This document shows, piece after piece, positions 44,897 through 54,448 of a stretch of 64,000 nt of DNA (the stretch's first letter is position 1; each line of letters opens with the position of its first letter). The notes under the pieces were generated by a model. It was not told the DNA's origin and did no database searches. It saw only the letters and a list, made by a program, of their open reading frames with translations. This DNA comes from an uncultured Pelagibacteraceae bacterium (lineage in GTDB: Bacteria > Pseudomonadota > Alphaproteobacteria > Pelagibacterales > AG-422-B15): the NCBI GenBank assembly GCA_902598405.1, contig CACKBQ010000003.1, forward strand, positions 1-64,000. The letters run 5' to 3'. The translations under genes were made by a program, and so were the position numbers.

Positions 44897-45721
44897 ATGC
44901 AGGAGTTTAAGTTCGTAAAGATGAATGGCCTAGGAAATGATTTTATTGTTATTGACCAAAGGGTATCTGAATTTGATTTATCAGAAGAACAAATAAAATT
45001 AATTTGTAACAGAACAGTCGGGGTTGGCTGCGATCAACTAATCATGATAAGGAAGTCACAAGATAACAGCGATCTAATGATTAAATTTTTTAATTCAGAT
45101 GGAACTGAAATAGATGCTTGTGGAAATGGTTCGCGTTGTGTTGCAAACTTATTAATGAAAGAAACAAAGAGTGAGAAAATAAACTTAACTACACGTGAAA
45201 GAACAATTGCATGTGAAAAGGTTGATGATGTCACAGTTAGTGTAAATATGGGCAAGCCAAAATTCGAATGGAATGAAATCCCTTTGACTAAGGATATCGA
45301 TCCAGTGGATATAAATTTTTCAATCAGAGACCTTACTCTAAAAAAACCATTTTTAGTTAACATTGGTAATCCACATATTATTTTTTTTGATGATGAAATC
45401 GAAAAATATGATGTTGAAAGTTTTGGATCTTTAATTGAAAACGATAGTTTATTTCCTGAAAAAATAAATGTGAGTTTTGCAAAGTTAAAAAGTGATAATC
45501 ACATTGTACTAAACGTATGGGAAAGGGGTGCAGGAAAAACAAATGCTTGTGGTACGGCTGCTTGTGCAACAGCTGTAGCAGGAGTTGAGATGGGATTGAT
45601 AAAAAATAAGGTGACAGTAACATTGCCAGGGGGTGATTTAGAAATATATTATAAAAGTAGTGACAATATAATTATGACGGGTCCAACTGAGATAAATTTT
45701 ACTGATAAATATAAGCTGTGA
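44897..45721 (+). CDS. dapF: Diaminopimelate epimerase
   Basis: KMNGLGNDFIVID, FNSDGTEIDACGNGSRC, GAGKTNACGTAACAT; start chosen at MQEFKF rather than the tracked TTG at 44876. Confidence 0.95.
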   Translation: MQEFKFVKMNGLGNDFIVIDQRVSEFDLSEEQIKLICNRTVGVGCDQLIMIRKSQDNSDLMIKFFNSDGTEIDACGNGSRCVANLLMKETKSEKINLTTRERTIACEKVDDVTVSVNMGKPKFEWNEIPLTKDIDPVDINFSIRDLTLKKPFLVNIGNPHIIFFDDEIEKYDVESFGSLIENDSLFPEKINVSFAKLKSDNHIVLNVWERGAGKTNACGTAACATAVAGVEMGLIKNKVTVTLPGGDLEIYYKSSDNIIMTGPTEINFTDKYKL

Positions 45722-46104
45722 GAAATAAAAATTCTAAAAAAAATACTAAAATATACTTCAATAACTCATGCAGTATCTGTAGATTTGAAATAAACCACTA
45801 TAAGAAACTTAATAATGTTATTGATTGGGTCGATGTTACTCAAAATAAAGTTGCTGAAAAGGAAACCTCAAAAGAACCAAGTCAATTGATAAGACGTCTT
45901 CATGCCATACATGATGGAAAGATTTTAGAAGGAATCGATGCTTTTTTACTGATATGGTCTCAACTTCCAAGGTATAAATGGCTTTATAATTTTATTAAAT
46001 TGCCGCTTATCTATCATTTGAGTCATATATTGTATGAAGTTTTTGCATTTGCTCTATATTTAAAAAATCGAAATCAAATAAGTAATGAAAGATCCAGAAA
46101 TTAA
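45718..46104 (+). CDS. Thiol-disulfide oxidoreductase DCC / DUF393 family protein
   Basis: IYFNNSCSICRFEINHYKK (CxxC near the N-terminus), RLHAIHDGKILEGIDAFLLIW. Confidence 0.8.
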   Translation: MRNKNSKKNTKIYFNNSCSICRFEINHYKKLNNVIDWVDVTQNKVAEKETSKEPSQLIRRLHAIHDGKILEGIDAFLLIWSQLPRYKWLYNFIKLPLIYHLSHILYEVFAFALYLKNRNQISNERSRN

Positions 46105-47341
46105 AACTTACGGATGTAGACTGAATTTTTATGAGTCTGAAGTTATAAGAAAATACGCAAAAGATAATAATCTTCAGAACCATATTTTTATTAATAGTTG
46201 CGCTGTTACAAATAAAACTATCGCTGATCTGAAAAATGAAATTAGAAAAGTAAAAAAAGAAAATCAACAAAGTCAAGTCGTTCTTACCGGTTGTGCTGCA
46301 CAGATACATAAAAAAGATTTTGAAGCAATGAGCGAAGTGGACTCCATAATTGGAAATAAAGAAAAATTAGAATCCTCAACCTATACAACTATAAGAGAAA
46401 GTAATAAGCCCGTAAATTTAGTAGGAGATATATTCGAAAATGAACAAGCAATTTCGCCGATTATAAGTAAAGTTAAAAACAGAATAAGAGGATTTGTACA
46501 AATACAAAATGGATGTGATCATAGGTGTACATTTTGTATTATTCCATATGGACGAGGAAATTCAAGAAGTGTGGATCCAAAAAATATTATAAAACAAATA
46601 AAGTTACTTCTAGAAAAGAACTACAAGGAGATAGTGCTAACTGGCGTTGATCTCACAAGCTACGGTAGTGATTTTGAGAATAAAATTTCATTGTCAAAGT
46701 TAGTAAAAACTATTCTCAATAGGTTGCCTCAACTTAACAGACTGAGACTGTCATCTCTTGACATCGCAGAAATAGATGATGAATTAATAAATCTTTACGG
46801 TAGTGAGAAACGTTTACTTCCTCATATTCATTTATCTCTGCAGGCTGGCGATAATATGATTTTAAAAAGAATGAAAAGAAGACATTCAAGAGAAGATGCA
46901 ATTAATGCAATAGAGCGCATCAGAGCTGTTAGACCTGATATTGTATTTGGTGCAGATTTAATTGCTGGATTTCCAACAGAAACGGAAGAAATGTTTCTAA
47001 ATTCAGTGCGTCTTATAGATGAATGTAATATTACTTTTTTGCACGTGTTTCCATTTTCACCAAGAGATGGAACGCCCGCCGCTAGAATGCCTCAATTAGA
47101 TCGAGAAATTATAAAAAAAAGAGCAAAAATACTCAGAGATATTGGCGAGCGAAAGATTACCGAGCACTACGATAAGCTTAAAAATAAAGAGATTAACCTT
47201 ATTGTTGAGAGTCACAATCAAGGTAGATCAGATACATTTGCAAAGGTCTGTCTCGATGATAATTTTGAAGCGGGTAAAATAATAAAAATGCTTGTCACTG
47301 GAAAGCGTCAAGAAGGCTTAATTGGAAATATAATTGTTTAA
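46085..47341 (+). CDS. mtaB: tRNA threonylcarbamoyladenosine methylthiotransferase (MiaB-like radical SAM)
   Basis: TYGCRLNFYES, QNGCDHRCTFCIIPYGRGNSRS. Confidence 0.9.
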   Translation: MKDPEIKTYGCRLNFYESEVIRKYAKDNNLQNHIFINSCAVTNKTIADLKNEIRKVKKENQQSQVVLTGCAAQIHKKDFEAMSEVDSIIGNKEKLESSTYTTIRESNKPVNLVGDIFENEQAISPIISKVKNRIRGFVQIQNGCDHRCTFCIIPYGRGNSRSVDPKNIIKQIKLLLEKNYKEIVLTGVDLTSYGSDFENKISLSKLVKTILNRLPQLNRLRLSSLDIAEIDDELINLYGSEKRLLPHIHLSLQAGDNMILKRMKRRHSREDAINAIERIRAVRPDIVFGADLIAGFPTETEEMFLNSVRLIDECNITFLHVFPFSPRDGTPAARMPQLDREIIKKRAKILRDIGERKITEHYDKLKNKEINLIVESHNQGRSDTFAKVCLDDNFEAGKIIKMLVTGKRQEGLIGNIIV

Positions 47342-48206
47342 GAGTTTAAAATCTGGCCTAGCAAAAGTATTTGCAAATCAAAAAATTGATCAAAATACAA
47401 TACAGGATTTTGAGGATCTTCTCATAACTTCTGAAGTTGATGTTGAAACATCAGAACTCATTACAAAAAAATTAGCAAATGAAAAATTTTCTAATGCTCC
47501 TTCGCTGGAAGAAATTCAATCATCCCTTAGTAAAATTATAAATGAAATTGTATCAACAAATATAAAGAAAATTGACTATAGAAATAATACAAAACCCTAC
47601 GTTATATTAATGGTAGGAGTAAATGGTTCAGGTAAAACTACTACAATTGCAAAATTGGCAAATCAATTTCAACAAGAAAAAAAAAATGTTCTGTTGGTTG
47701 CTGCTGATACCTTTAGAGCAGCGGCTGCGGAGCAATTGAATGAATGGGCTGATAAAATAGGAACGGACTTTATAAGAGATGATGATAAATCTGACCCTGC
47801 AAGTGTGGTATTTAAGTCAATTGAATATGCAAATAAAAATAATATTGACGTAATTATAATCGATACAGCTGGAAGACTTCAGAACAAAACTGATTTAATG
47901 GATCAATTAGGTAAAATTGACCGAGTGCTTAAAAAACACGATGAAACACTACCTCATGATTCAATAATATCGATTGACGCCACAACAGGACAAAATGCCT
48001 TAAAACAAGTGGAAGAATTTAATAAATTTACCAAGATAACTGGGATTATTATGACAAAATTTGATTCGAATGCAGCAGGGGGGACACTTGTATCAATTTC
48101 AAATAAAACAAATATACCAATTTTAGCAATTGGTAGTGGTGAGCAAATCAGTGATCTTATTGATTTTGATCCTGAGCAATTTGCCAATAATTTTATTAGA
48201 AATTAA
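47334..48206 (+). CDS. ftsY: SRP receptor FtsY (short N-terminus)
   Basis: MVGVNGSGKTTTIAKLANQF, DTFRAAAAEQL, TKFDSNAAGG. Confidence 0.95.
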   Translation: MFKSLKSGLAKVFANQKIDQNTIQDFEDLLITSEVDVETSELITKKLANEKFSNAPSLEEIQSSLSKIINEIVSTNIKKIDYRNNTKPYVILMVGVNGSGKTTTIAKLANQFQQEKKNVLLVAADTFRAAAAEQLNEWADKIGTDFIRDDDKSDPASVVFKSIEYANKNNIDVIIIDTAGRLQNKTDLMDQLGKIDRVLKKHDETLPHDSIISIDATTGQNALKQVEEFNKFTKITGIIMTKFDSNAAGGTLVSISNKTNIPILAIGSGEQISDLIDFDPEQFANNFIRN

Positions 48207-48688
48207 AAAGGTCTTATGATTGAGATCGTTGCGCTTTCTGTACCAGGATTCGTATCACCAATACTTGCATTGGAAATATGATTTAAATTAAACCCTATCC
48301 GACTTGATTTAAGTTTATATGAAAACTCAATCTGACTTCTAAATTCAAGATTATATCCCAAATCTTTACTATCTCCTCTATCATAATATCCTAACGCAAA
48401 GCTTGGCGTAAAAAACCATTTTTCTGAAATGCCAATATCTTTTCTTAAACCTGAATAAACATATTTTCCGTTATCACCGTTCCTCATAACACCCAAGAAA
48501 GGTTTAAGATCATAATTATTTTTTAAAAAGTTATTCCCGTACAAATATTCAAATCTTAATTCTGATGAGTCAACTGTGTCGTTTACATCAAATTGACCAA
48601 GTGAAAAAGACCACATGTTTTCTTCATTGCTTTGAGAACTAAATCCATAGGATATTAAAATTAAAATTGTAAAAAATAATTTTTTCAT
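48203..48688 (-). CDS. PagL-like lipid A 3-O-deacylase (acyloxyacyl hydrolase family)
   Basis: Signal peptide; C-terminal 'IGFNLNHISNASIGDTNPGTESATISI' resembles the PagL HxSN catalytic motif. Confidence 0.7.
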   Translation of the reverse strand: MKKLFFTILILISYGFSSQSNEENMWSFSLGQFDVNDTVDSSELRFEYLYGNNFLKNNYDLKPFLGVMRNGDNGKYVYSGLRKDIGISEKWFFTPSFALGYYDRGDSKDLGYNLEFRSQIEFSYKLKSSRIGFNLNHISNASIGDTNPGTESATISIIRPF

Positions 48689-48699
48689 AAAAAATATTT

Positions 48700-48999
48700 T
48701 TATGATCCGTATCTTACAAATGTATCGGCCACTTCACCTTCTTGTATATAACCACCTGACCAAGTTACGCATCCACCTGACCATTTAACAACGTTACCTT
48801 CACCGTCACATCCATCAGCAACTATTTCTTCTAGCTTCTCATATAATGGCTCTTGTAATTCTTGAAATTCAGAAATATCTTCCCTTGTTGTAAGCTCAAC
48901 ATCCTCATAATCTTTAGTTTCATCTTCAATTCCACCTGCAAAAGTAAAATTCAAACTTAGGAAAAAAAATAATAAAAATGCATAAATTTTTGATTTCAT
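48700..48999 (-). CDS. Small secreted acidic protein with tandem WSGG motif
   Basis: MKSKIYAFLLFFFLSLNFTFAGG... signal peptide; start at 48999 (AGAGGTG upstream) preferred over the tracked 49068. Confidence 0.6.
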   Translation of the reverse strand: MKSKIYAFLLFFFLSLNFTFAGGIEDETKDYEDVELTTREDISEFQELQEPLYEKLEEIVADGCDGEGNVVKWSGGCVTWSGGYIQEGEVADTFVRYGS

Positions 49000-49071
49000 A
49001 AACACCTCTTTTAATTTCACTATAATATAAAATTTCAAATTGTTTAAAAGATATCTACAAATTGTCAAAAA

Positions 49072-49428
49072 TTAGGCATAGCTTCTTTTTTGTCTATAAA
49101 TTGCAATGGCTCCAATTATCATTATGAGGAATGGCAGAGACCATAATATATAGGTTAAGCTGTTAAATGGCGGTGTCATCAAAATCCAATCGCCATATCT
49201 TTCTACTAAATATTCTTTAATTTGGCGATCGGTCTCACCTTGACTAATTTTTTCACGAATAAGTTTTTTTAAATCCTCTGCTAATTCTGCATTAGATTCA
49301 TGAATTGTTTGGCCCTGGCACACAAGACACCTTACCTCTTTAAAAAGCTCAATTGCCCTAGGATCTTCAGCTGTAGCGTTATTTTGCAGCAAAAAAAGGA
49401 GTAAAAATATCTTAATTATCTTTATCAT
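49072..49428 (-). CDS. ccmH: Cytochrome c biogenesis protein CcmH
   Basis: EVRCLVCQGQTIHESNAELAEDLKKLIREKI (LVCQ motif). Confidence 0.95.
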   Translation of the reverse strand: MIKIIKIFLLLFLLQNNATAEDPRAIELFKEVRCLVCQGQTIHESNAELAEDLKKLIREKISQGETDRQIKEYLVERYGDWILMTPPFNSLTYILWSLPFLIMIIGAIAIYRQKRSYA

Positions 49429-49431
49429 ACT

Positions 49432-49956
49432 TCAATTATCCCTAATTATTGGAAGAATTTTCTCTTCCATCTCATTCATATGAATTGGGCCAATATGTTT
49501 ATAAATAATTATACCGTTAGCAATAATATAAGTCTCAGGAACTCCGTAAACTCCCAAATCAATAGAGGTTCTTCCTGAATTATCTGAGCCAATTTTGACA
49601 AATGGATTTCCAAGATCATTTATGAAATTTTTTGCTTCCTCATTATTATCTTTATAATTCAAACCAAATATTTCCACTTCATAAAGTTCTGACAAAACCA
49701 TTAAAATGTCGTGTTCTGCTCGACATGGTATACACCAAGAAGACCAAACATTTAATAAAATTGGATTTTCACTATTTAAGTCTAAATTTGTAAGCTCTTC
49801 CTGTCCAAAAAGGTTTGGCAATGAAAATTCTGGTACTTTTTGTCCAACAAGAGGACTCGAAAGTTTTGATGTGTCATTATTTAAAGAAAAAAATAAGAAT
49901 ATACTTAATAATATTATTAAGACCAAAGGTAAAAATTTTAAATGATTACTTTTCAT
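49432..49956 (-). CDS. ccmG: Thiol:disulfide interchange protein CcmG/DsbE
   Basis: NVWSSWCIPCRAEHD (CxxC), YGVPETYII. Confidence 0.93.
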   Translation of the reverse strand: MKSNHLKFLPLVLIILLSIFLFFSLNNDTSKLSSPLVGQKVPEFSLPNLFGQEELTNLDLNSENPILLNVWSSWCIPCRAEHDILMVLSELYEVEIFGLNYKDNNEEAKNFINDLGNPFVKIGSDNSGRTSIDLGVYGVPETYIIANGIIIYKHIGPIHMNEMEEKILPIIRDN

Positions 49957-51859
49957 CGAAACGCCCGATTCTTATGGAAGCAGATATAATTCCCCCAAAG
50001 ATTATCATTAAGGTGCCTAACCAAAGTATTGTCATGAAAGGTTTGATATGCATTCTGACACTTATTGATTGCTGATCTTGAGGGACATTCATGACAAGGT
50101 AAATATCTGAAAAAAATTTGTGCAAAATACTTGCTTCTGAAGTAATTGTAGGTGGGTTTGAATAAAATCTGATTTCAGGAGTGAATGTATCTATTAACTT
50201 ACCATCTTTTTTCATCAGAAAATATGCTTTTAGTGAGTTATAATTGCTTTCCTCAACTTGCTCAATTTTATCAAAACTAAAAATATATTTTTGCAATTGT
50301 AAATTATCTCCTACTTTAGCGTTATAAATTCTCTCCTCAGAATACACAGCATTACTTACAACTGCCATCATCAAGATACCAAATCCAGCATGCGCGAGAT
50401 TTTGACCTAAGTTGGTTCTTACTAAAATATTTTTCTTATTAAAGTTAATACTAGCTGTCATCGAAGAAATTATTAAAAGCAAACTAAAGAAAATAATTAA
50501 GATTTCAGTCAAATTGAATAATTCAAAATATAGACTGATTATCAATGTAATCGTTAATGATGTAATAATGAGATATCGAAGTTGAATAATTATTTTATAG
50601 AGTTTTGTGTCAGTCCATCCCAAACGTGGAGATATAAACATAAAAAAAAGAAAAAGTATTATGATGGGGGCAATAGTCGTTGAATAATATTTTGGTCCTA
50701 CAGTTAAGCTCTTATTGAGTAGTAAATCAGTTGCAAGAGGGTACATAGTTCCCAAAAAAACAATTGTTAATATTGTTATCAAAAGCCAGTTATTTACTTG
50801 TATGCCGGTACCTCTGCTTATCAAACCCATACTACTTATCTTATTAATTTTTTCAGAGTTGTAGGCAAATAAGCTAAAAGAAAAGACAAGTATAAAAAAA
50901 ATAAATACTAAAATAAATAAACCTCTTCCAGGATCGCTGGCAAAGGTATGAACTGAGTTTAGGATTCCAGACCGTACAAGAAAAGTTCCAACTAAACTCA
51001 ATGAAAATGTAAGTATGGCTAAAATAATAGTCCAGGATTGCATTACATTTCTTTTCTGAAGTATCAACACGCAGTGAATTAATGCAGTTGCGGCTATCCA
51101 CGGCATTAGCGATGCATTCTCAACTGGATCCCAAAACCAATAGCCACCCCAGCCAAGTTCATAATATGCCCAAAATGAACCTAAGGCTATTCCTGCAGTA
51201 AGAAATGCCCAGGCAGAAAAAACCCATGGTTTAACAATTGAAGCCCATTGTTGGTTGACTTCTTTTGTAATTAACCCTGCAATTGCTAAGCTAAATACAA
51301 GAGAAAAGCCAACATAACCTACATACAAAACAGGTGGATGTATTGCTAAGAGTGGATCCTGTAAAATAGGGTTCAGACCAATACCATCAAAAAAATTGTT
51401 TTGATTTAATGCAAATGGATTTGATAAAAAAAATAAAAATGCGACAAATCCAAAGATCATAATACTCTGTACAGCAACTGTGATATCTTTGAATCTTTCA
51501 GTAATTCTTTTCGAGAGAGCAAATAAAAAATTAAATAACACTAAAATTAAAATCCATAAAAGCATACTTCCCTCATGATTTCCCCAAACACCAGAGAATT
51601 TATATATAAGTGGCTTTTCTGAATGAGAATTGAAATAAACTAAATCAAAATTAAAATCTGAAATGAGAAAAAGATAAATTAGTATTAAAAATGATAACAG
51701 TATTGAAATTAACTGCACGGAGGCCAACACTATGATACTAGGTCTAGTGAAAATTTTATTATTTAATATTTTACTAGACTGCATTAGTGATGCAGTTAGA
51801 CAAAGAAGTAGCAAAAAATTTGAAATATAAAATATATATAAACTCATTCGCCTTGCCAT
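49946..51859 (-). CDS. ccmF: Heme lyase CcmF
   Basis: GVWGNHEGSMLLWILIL, WGGYWFWDPVENASLMPW WWD-type motif. Confidence 0.97.
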   Translation of the reverse strand: MARRMSLYIFYISNFLLLLCLTASLMQSSKILNNKIFTRPSIIVLASVQLISILLSFLILIYLFLISDFNFDLVYFNSHSEKPLIYKFSGVWGNHEGSMLLWILILVLFNFLFALSKRITERFKDITVAVQSIMIFGFVAFLFFLSNPFALNQNNFFDGIGLNPILQDPLLAIHPPVLYVGYVGFSLVFSLAIAGLITKEVNQQWASIVKPWVFSAWAFLTAGIALGSFWAYYELGWGGYWFWDPVENASLMPWIAATALIHCVLILQKRNVMQSWTIILAILTFSLSLVGTFLVRSGILNSVHTFASDPGRGLFILVFIFFILVFSFSLFAYNSEKINKISSMGLISRGTGIQVNNWLLITILTIVFLGTMYPLATDLLLNKSLTVGPKYYSTTIAPIIILFLFFMFISPRLGWTDTKLYKIIIQLRYLIITSLTITLIISLYFELFNLTEILIIFFSLLLIISSMTASINFNKKNILVRTNLGQNLAHAGFGILMMAVVSNAVYSEERIYNAKVGDNLQLQKYIFSFDKIEQVEESNYNSLKAYFLMKKDGKLIDTFTPEIRFYSNPPTITSEASILHKFFSDIYLVMNVPQDQQSISVRMHIKPFMTILWLGTLMIIFGGIISASIRIGRFDEK

Positions 51860-52281
51860 TTACCAGATTTTTTAAGTGTTTCTATGACTTCAGGAGGCAT
51901 ATAGTTTTCGTCATGCTTAGCTAAGACTTTATTTGCAATAAATCTACCATCATTCATGTAAACCCCCTCAACAACTACTCCCTTATCCTCAGCAAATAAA
52001 TTTGGCAGAATACCCTCATATTTAACTTCAATTTCGTTATCACCGTCAGTAATACTGAAATAAAAGATACTGTCAGTTTCGTTTTGAACGGAGTCTACAG
52101 ATACAAGGCCACCCAACCTCATTATTTGACCTTGTTTATCTGGATTTTTTAAAAGTTCAGTTGGGCCGTAAAAATAAATTATATTATCCCTTAAATTAAA
52201 AATAATTATCAATACTGCGATTAAAACAATAATTAAACTTAAGAGGAATTTAATTAATCTGCTTTTTACTAAACTAGTCAA
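51844..52281 (-). CDS. ccmE: Heme chaperone CcmE
   Basis: RLGGLVSVDS, VLAKHDENYMPPEV (heme-binding His region). Confidence 0.96.
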   Translation of the reverse strand: MTSLVKSRLIKFLLSLIIVLIAVLIIIFNLRDNIIYFYGPTELLKNPDKQGQIMRLGGLVSVDSVQNETDSIFYFSITDGDNEIEVKYEGILPNLFAEDKGVVVEGVYMNDGRFIANKVLAKHDENYMPPEVIETLKKSGKWQGE

Positions 52282-52429
52282 TTTTCTTTTTTGTTTTTTT
52301 AAAAATTTTTTCGTATTTCCTTAAATTTAATATGTTTATTAAAAAAAATATAACTAAGGAAAAGAAAAAAATACCATATGAAGACCAAACAAAGAATGCA
52401 TATCCACCCATATCTAATAATTCATTCAT
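52274..52429 (-). CDS. ccmD: Heme exporter protein CcmD (51 aa; not in the ORF track)
   Basis: Own translation: MNELLDMGGYAFFVWSSYGIFFFSLVIFFLINILNLRKYEKIFKKTKKKID*; 'GGYAFFVWSSYG' is the CcmD signature; sits between ccmC and ccmE with overlapping start/stop. Confidence 0.93.
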   Translation of the reverse strand: MNELLDMGGYAFFVWSSYGIFFFSLVIFFLINILNLRKYEKIFKKTKKKID

Positions 52430-53130
52430 TAATTACTGGTCCTTAATATTTTATTTTCAATCAAGACAAGTCTGAATCTGATTAGAGATACTGTTACTAG
52501 AAATAAAAAACAAGCAGCTGTCATTATAAATAATGGAATAAGCATACTTACATCAATAGTTGGTGCAGAAAGCTTTGAAATTGAAGCAGGTTGATGCAAG
52601 GTATTCCACCAATCAACTGAAAATTTAATTATTGGTATATTTATAAAACCTATTATTGCTAGTGCTGCTGATATTTTTGAAGCAAGCTCCTTATTTGATA
52701 TAGCCTGCCAAAGAAAGATATAAGCGATGTAAAGAAAAAATAATATTAACATAGAAGTTAGTCTTGCGTCCCATACCCACCATACACCCCATGTAGGCTT
52801 GCCCCATATACTTCCGGTTATCAATGACATTAAAGTAAACACCATTCCTACTTGAGCAATTGATCTTGCAACAACATTAAAAAGAGGGTTTCGGGTTATG
52901 AACCAAAGAACACATGAACCAGCTAAAATAGAGTAAGTCATAAGAGCAAACCATGCCGAAGGGACATGAATGTACATAATTCTCATCGAGTCTCCTTGAA
53001 TATAATCTGGAGGAGACTGAAAAAGTGAATAGTATAAACCTATAATAAACACAAAAGTTGTCGCAAAAATTAAGTATGGATTTGCAGACTTGATAAGCTC
53101 AATATGATTATTATTAATTTTGATATACAT
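52429..53130 (-). CDS. ccmC: Heme exporter protein CcmC
   Basis: MRIMYIHVPSAWFAL, GKPTWGVWWVWDARLTSMLILF. Confidence 0.97.
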   Translation of the reverse strand: MYIKINNNHIELIKSANPYLIFATTFVFIIGLYYSLFQSPPDYIQGDSMRIMYIHVPSAWFALMTYSILAGSCVLWFITRNPLFNVVARSIAQVGMVFTLMSLITGSIWGKPTWGVWWVWDARLTSMLILFFLYIAYIFLWQAISNKELASKISAALAIIGFINIPIIKFSVDWWNTLHQPASISKLSAPTIDVSMLIPLFIMTAACFLFLVTVSLIRFRLVLIENKILRTSN

Positions 53131-53164
53131 TTTCTCTTATATATATAACGACTTGAGGCATTGC

Positions 53165-53788
53165 CTACTCTCCATAAAGACGCAGACCATAAGCGGTTAC
53201 ATATATAGAGATAACAAAAGAAAGCATTGATAATCCTAATAGAATTGGCCAAGATCCAGCATCAGAGCCAAAAATGATAAAAGGCACAAATAGCGGTATC
53301 ATTATAATTGCTTTCAAAAAAATTGTTCTTTTGGCACCGAGCGTTAGTGCGCTAACAAAATTCGCAATGAAAACCATGCCAAATGAACCTATGAATAAAT
53401 TTATAAATATTTGTATAGTCTCTAAATAATCCAAATAAAATAGAAAACTCAATATTGGTAGGATTACTAAGAGTGGAAGACAGTAAATAAACCAATGGGT
53501 AACATATTTGCTGATTACTAAATACTCTATCGTCTTATTTTTCTGCATAATAATATCTAAATTACCATCTTCATAATCAGCATTATAAATTCTATCAACT
53601 GTAATTATGATTGATAAAGCTAGTGCAATCCAAACTACACCTTTAAACAAAAGTTTAAGCTGATCACTTTGAGTGCCAAAGGCAAATGGAATTAATATTA
53701 AAATTAGTACAAAGAAAGATACTGTGAAAAAGAAATTAGCACTTGAATAAAACGATAATAATAGATCTCTTTTAATTAAATTTAACAT
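53165..53788 (-). CDS. ccmB: Heme exporter permease CcmB
   Basis: Multi-pass protein between ccmA and ccmC; 'DYEDGNLDII', 'SALTLGAKRT'. Confidence 0.94.
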   Translation of the reverse strand: MLNLIKRDLLLSFYSSANFFFTVSFFVLILILIPFAFGTQSDQLKLLFKGVVWIALALSIIITVDRIYNADYEDGNLDIIMQKNKTIEYLVISKYVTHWFIYCLPLLVILPILSFLFYLDYLETIQIFINLFIGSFGMVFIANFVSALTLGAKRTIFLKAIIMIPLFVPFIIFGSDAGSWPILLGLSMLSFVISIYVTAYGLRLYGE

Positions 53789-53789
53789 A

Positions 53790-54389
53790 TTAGATATTAA
53801 CTTCCTTATGAAATTTTTTTGGCAAGTTAATATTAGAAGTAAGTATAACTATTCCCATGTTTTCGTTAAACCGATTAATTTTTTCTATTAGCGAGTTAGT
53901 GTTAACTTCATCAAGATAAACAAACGGTTCATCTAAAAACCAAAATTCATATTTATTATAGTTTAGTCTATGGAGAGAAATACATTTTTTTTGACCATCA
54001 CTTAATGAGCCAACATCTCTATTAATTAAATGATCAAGATTATCGAGTTCTAATAGTTTTGCATGATCAAGAGTTTCATTAAAGAGAATATCCCATAGCT
54101 CTAAATTTTTTTTTATTGAAAGATTATCTTTAAGAGAGTTCTTTTGGCTAATCAGGTTAAACTTATTATTATATAAATTGTCCTCAAGTATACTTAGATC
54201 ATTTAATGATACTTTGCCCTGATAGGATGTGATAAAATTGGATAAAATTCTTAAGAGGGTAGTTTTACCAGAACCATTTCGTCCTTTTACAACCAATGTT
54301 TCACCAGATTTAATAGTAAGATTAATATTATTGAGAACTTTGCTTTCTCCTCTTTTACAGCTCAAATCCTCAATTTTTAGTTCGTTCAT
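53790..54389 (-). CDS. ccmA: Heme exporter ATP-binding protein CcmA
   Basis: VKGRNGSGKTTLLRIL, LSDGQKKCISLHRL, FWFLDEPF. Confidence 0.95.
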   Translation of the reverse strand: MNELKIEDLSCKRGESKVLNNINLTIKSGETLVVKGRNGSGKTTLLRILSNFITSYQGKVSLNDLSILEDNLYNNKFNLISQKNSLKDNLSIKKNLELWDILFNETLDHAKLLELDNLDHLINRDVGSLSDGQKKCISLHRLNYNKYEFWFLDEPFVYLDEVNTNSLIEKINRFNENMGIVILTSNINLPKKFHKEVNI

Positions 54390-54448
54390 TATAAACTTTA
54401 TGTTGATAGCTTGTTAAATTAGTCTAAATATAGCAGCAGTAAACCTCT

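Noticed and set aside
49815-50075. 86-aa + strand ORF across the ccmG/ccmF junction
   Set aside because: Antisense to two conserved ccm genes; no domain recognised.
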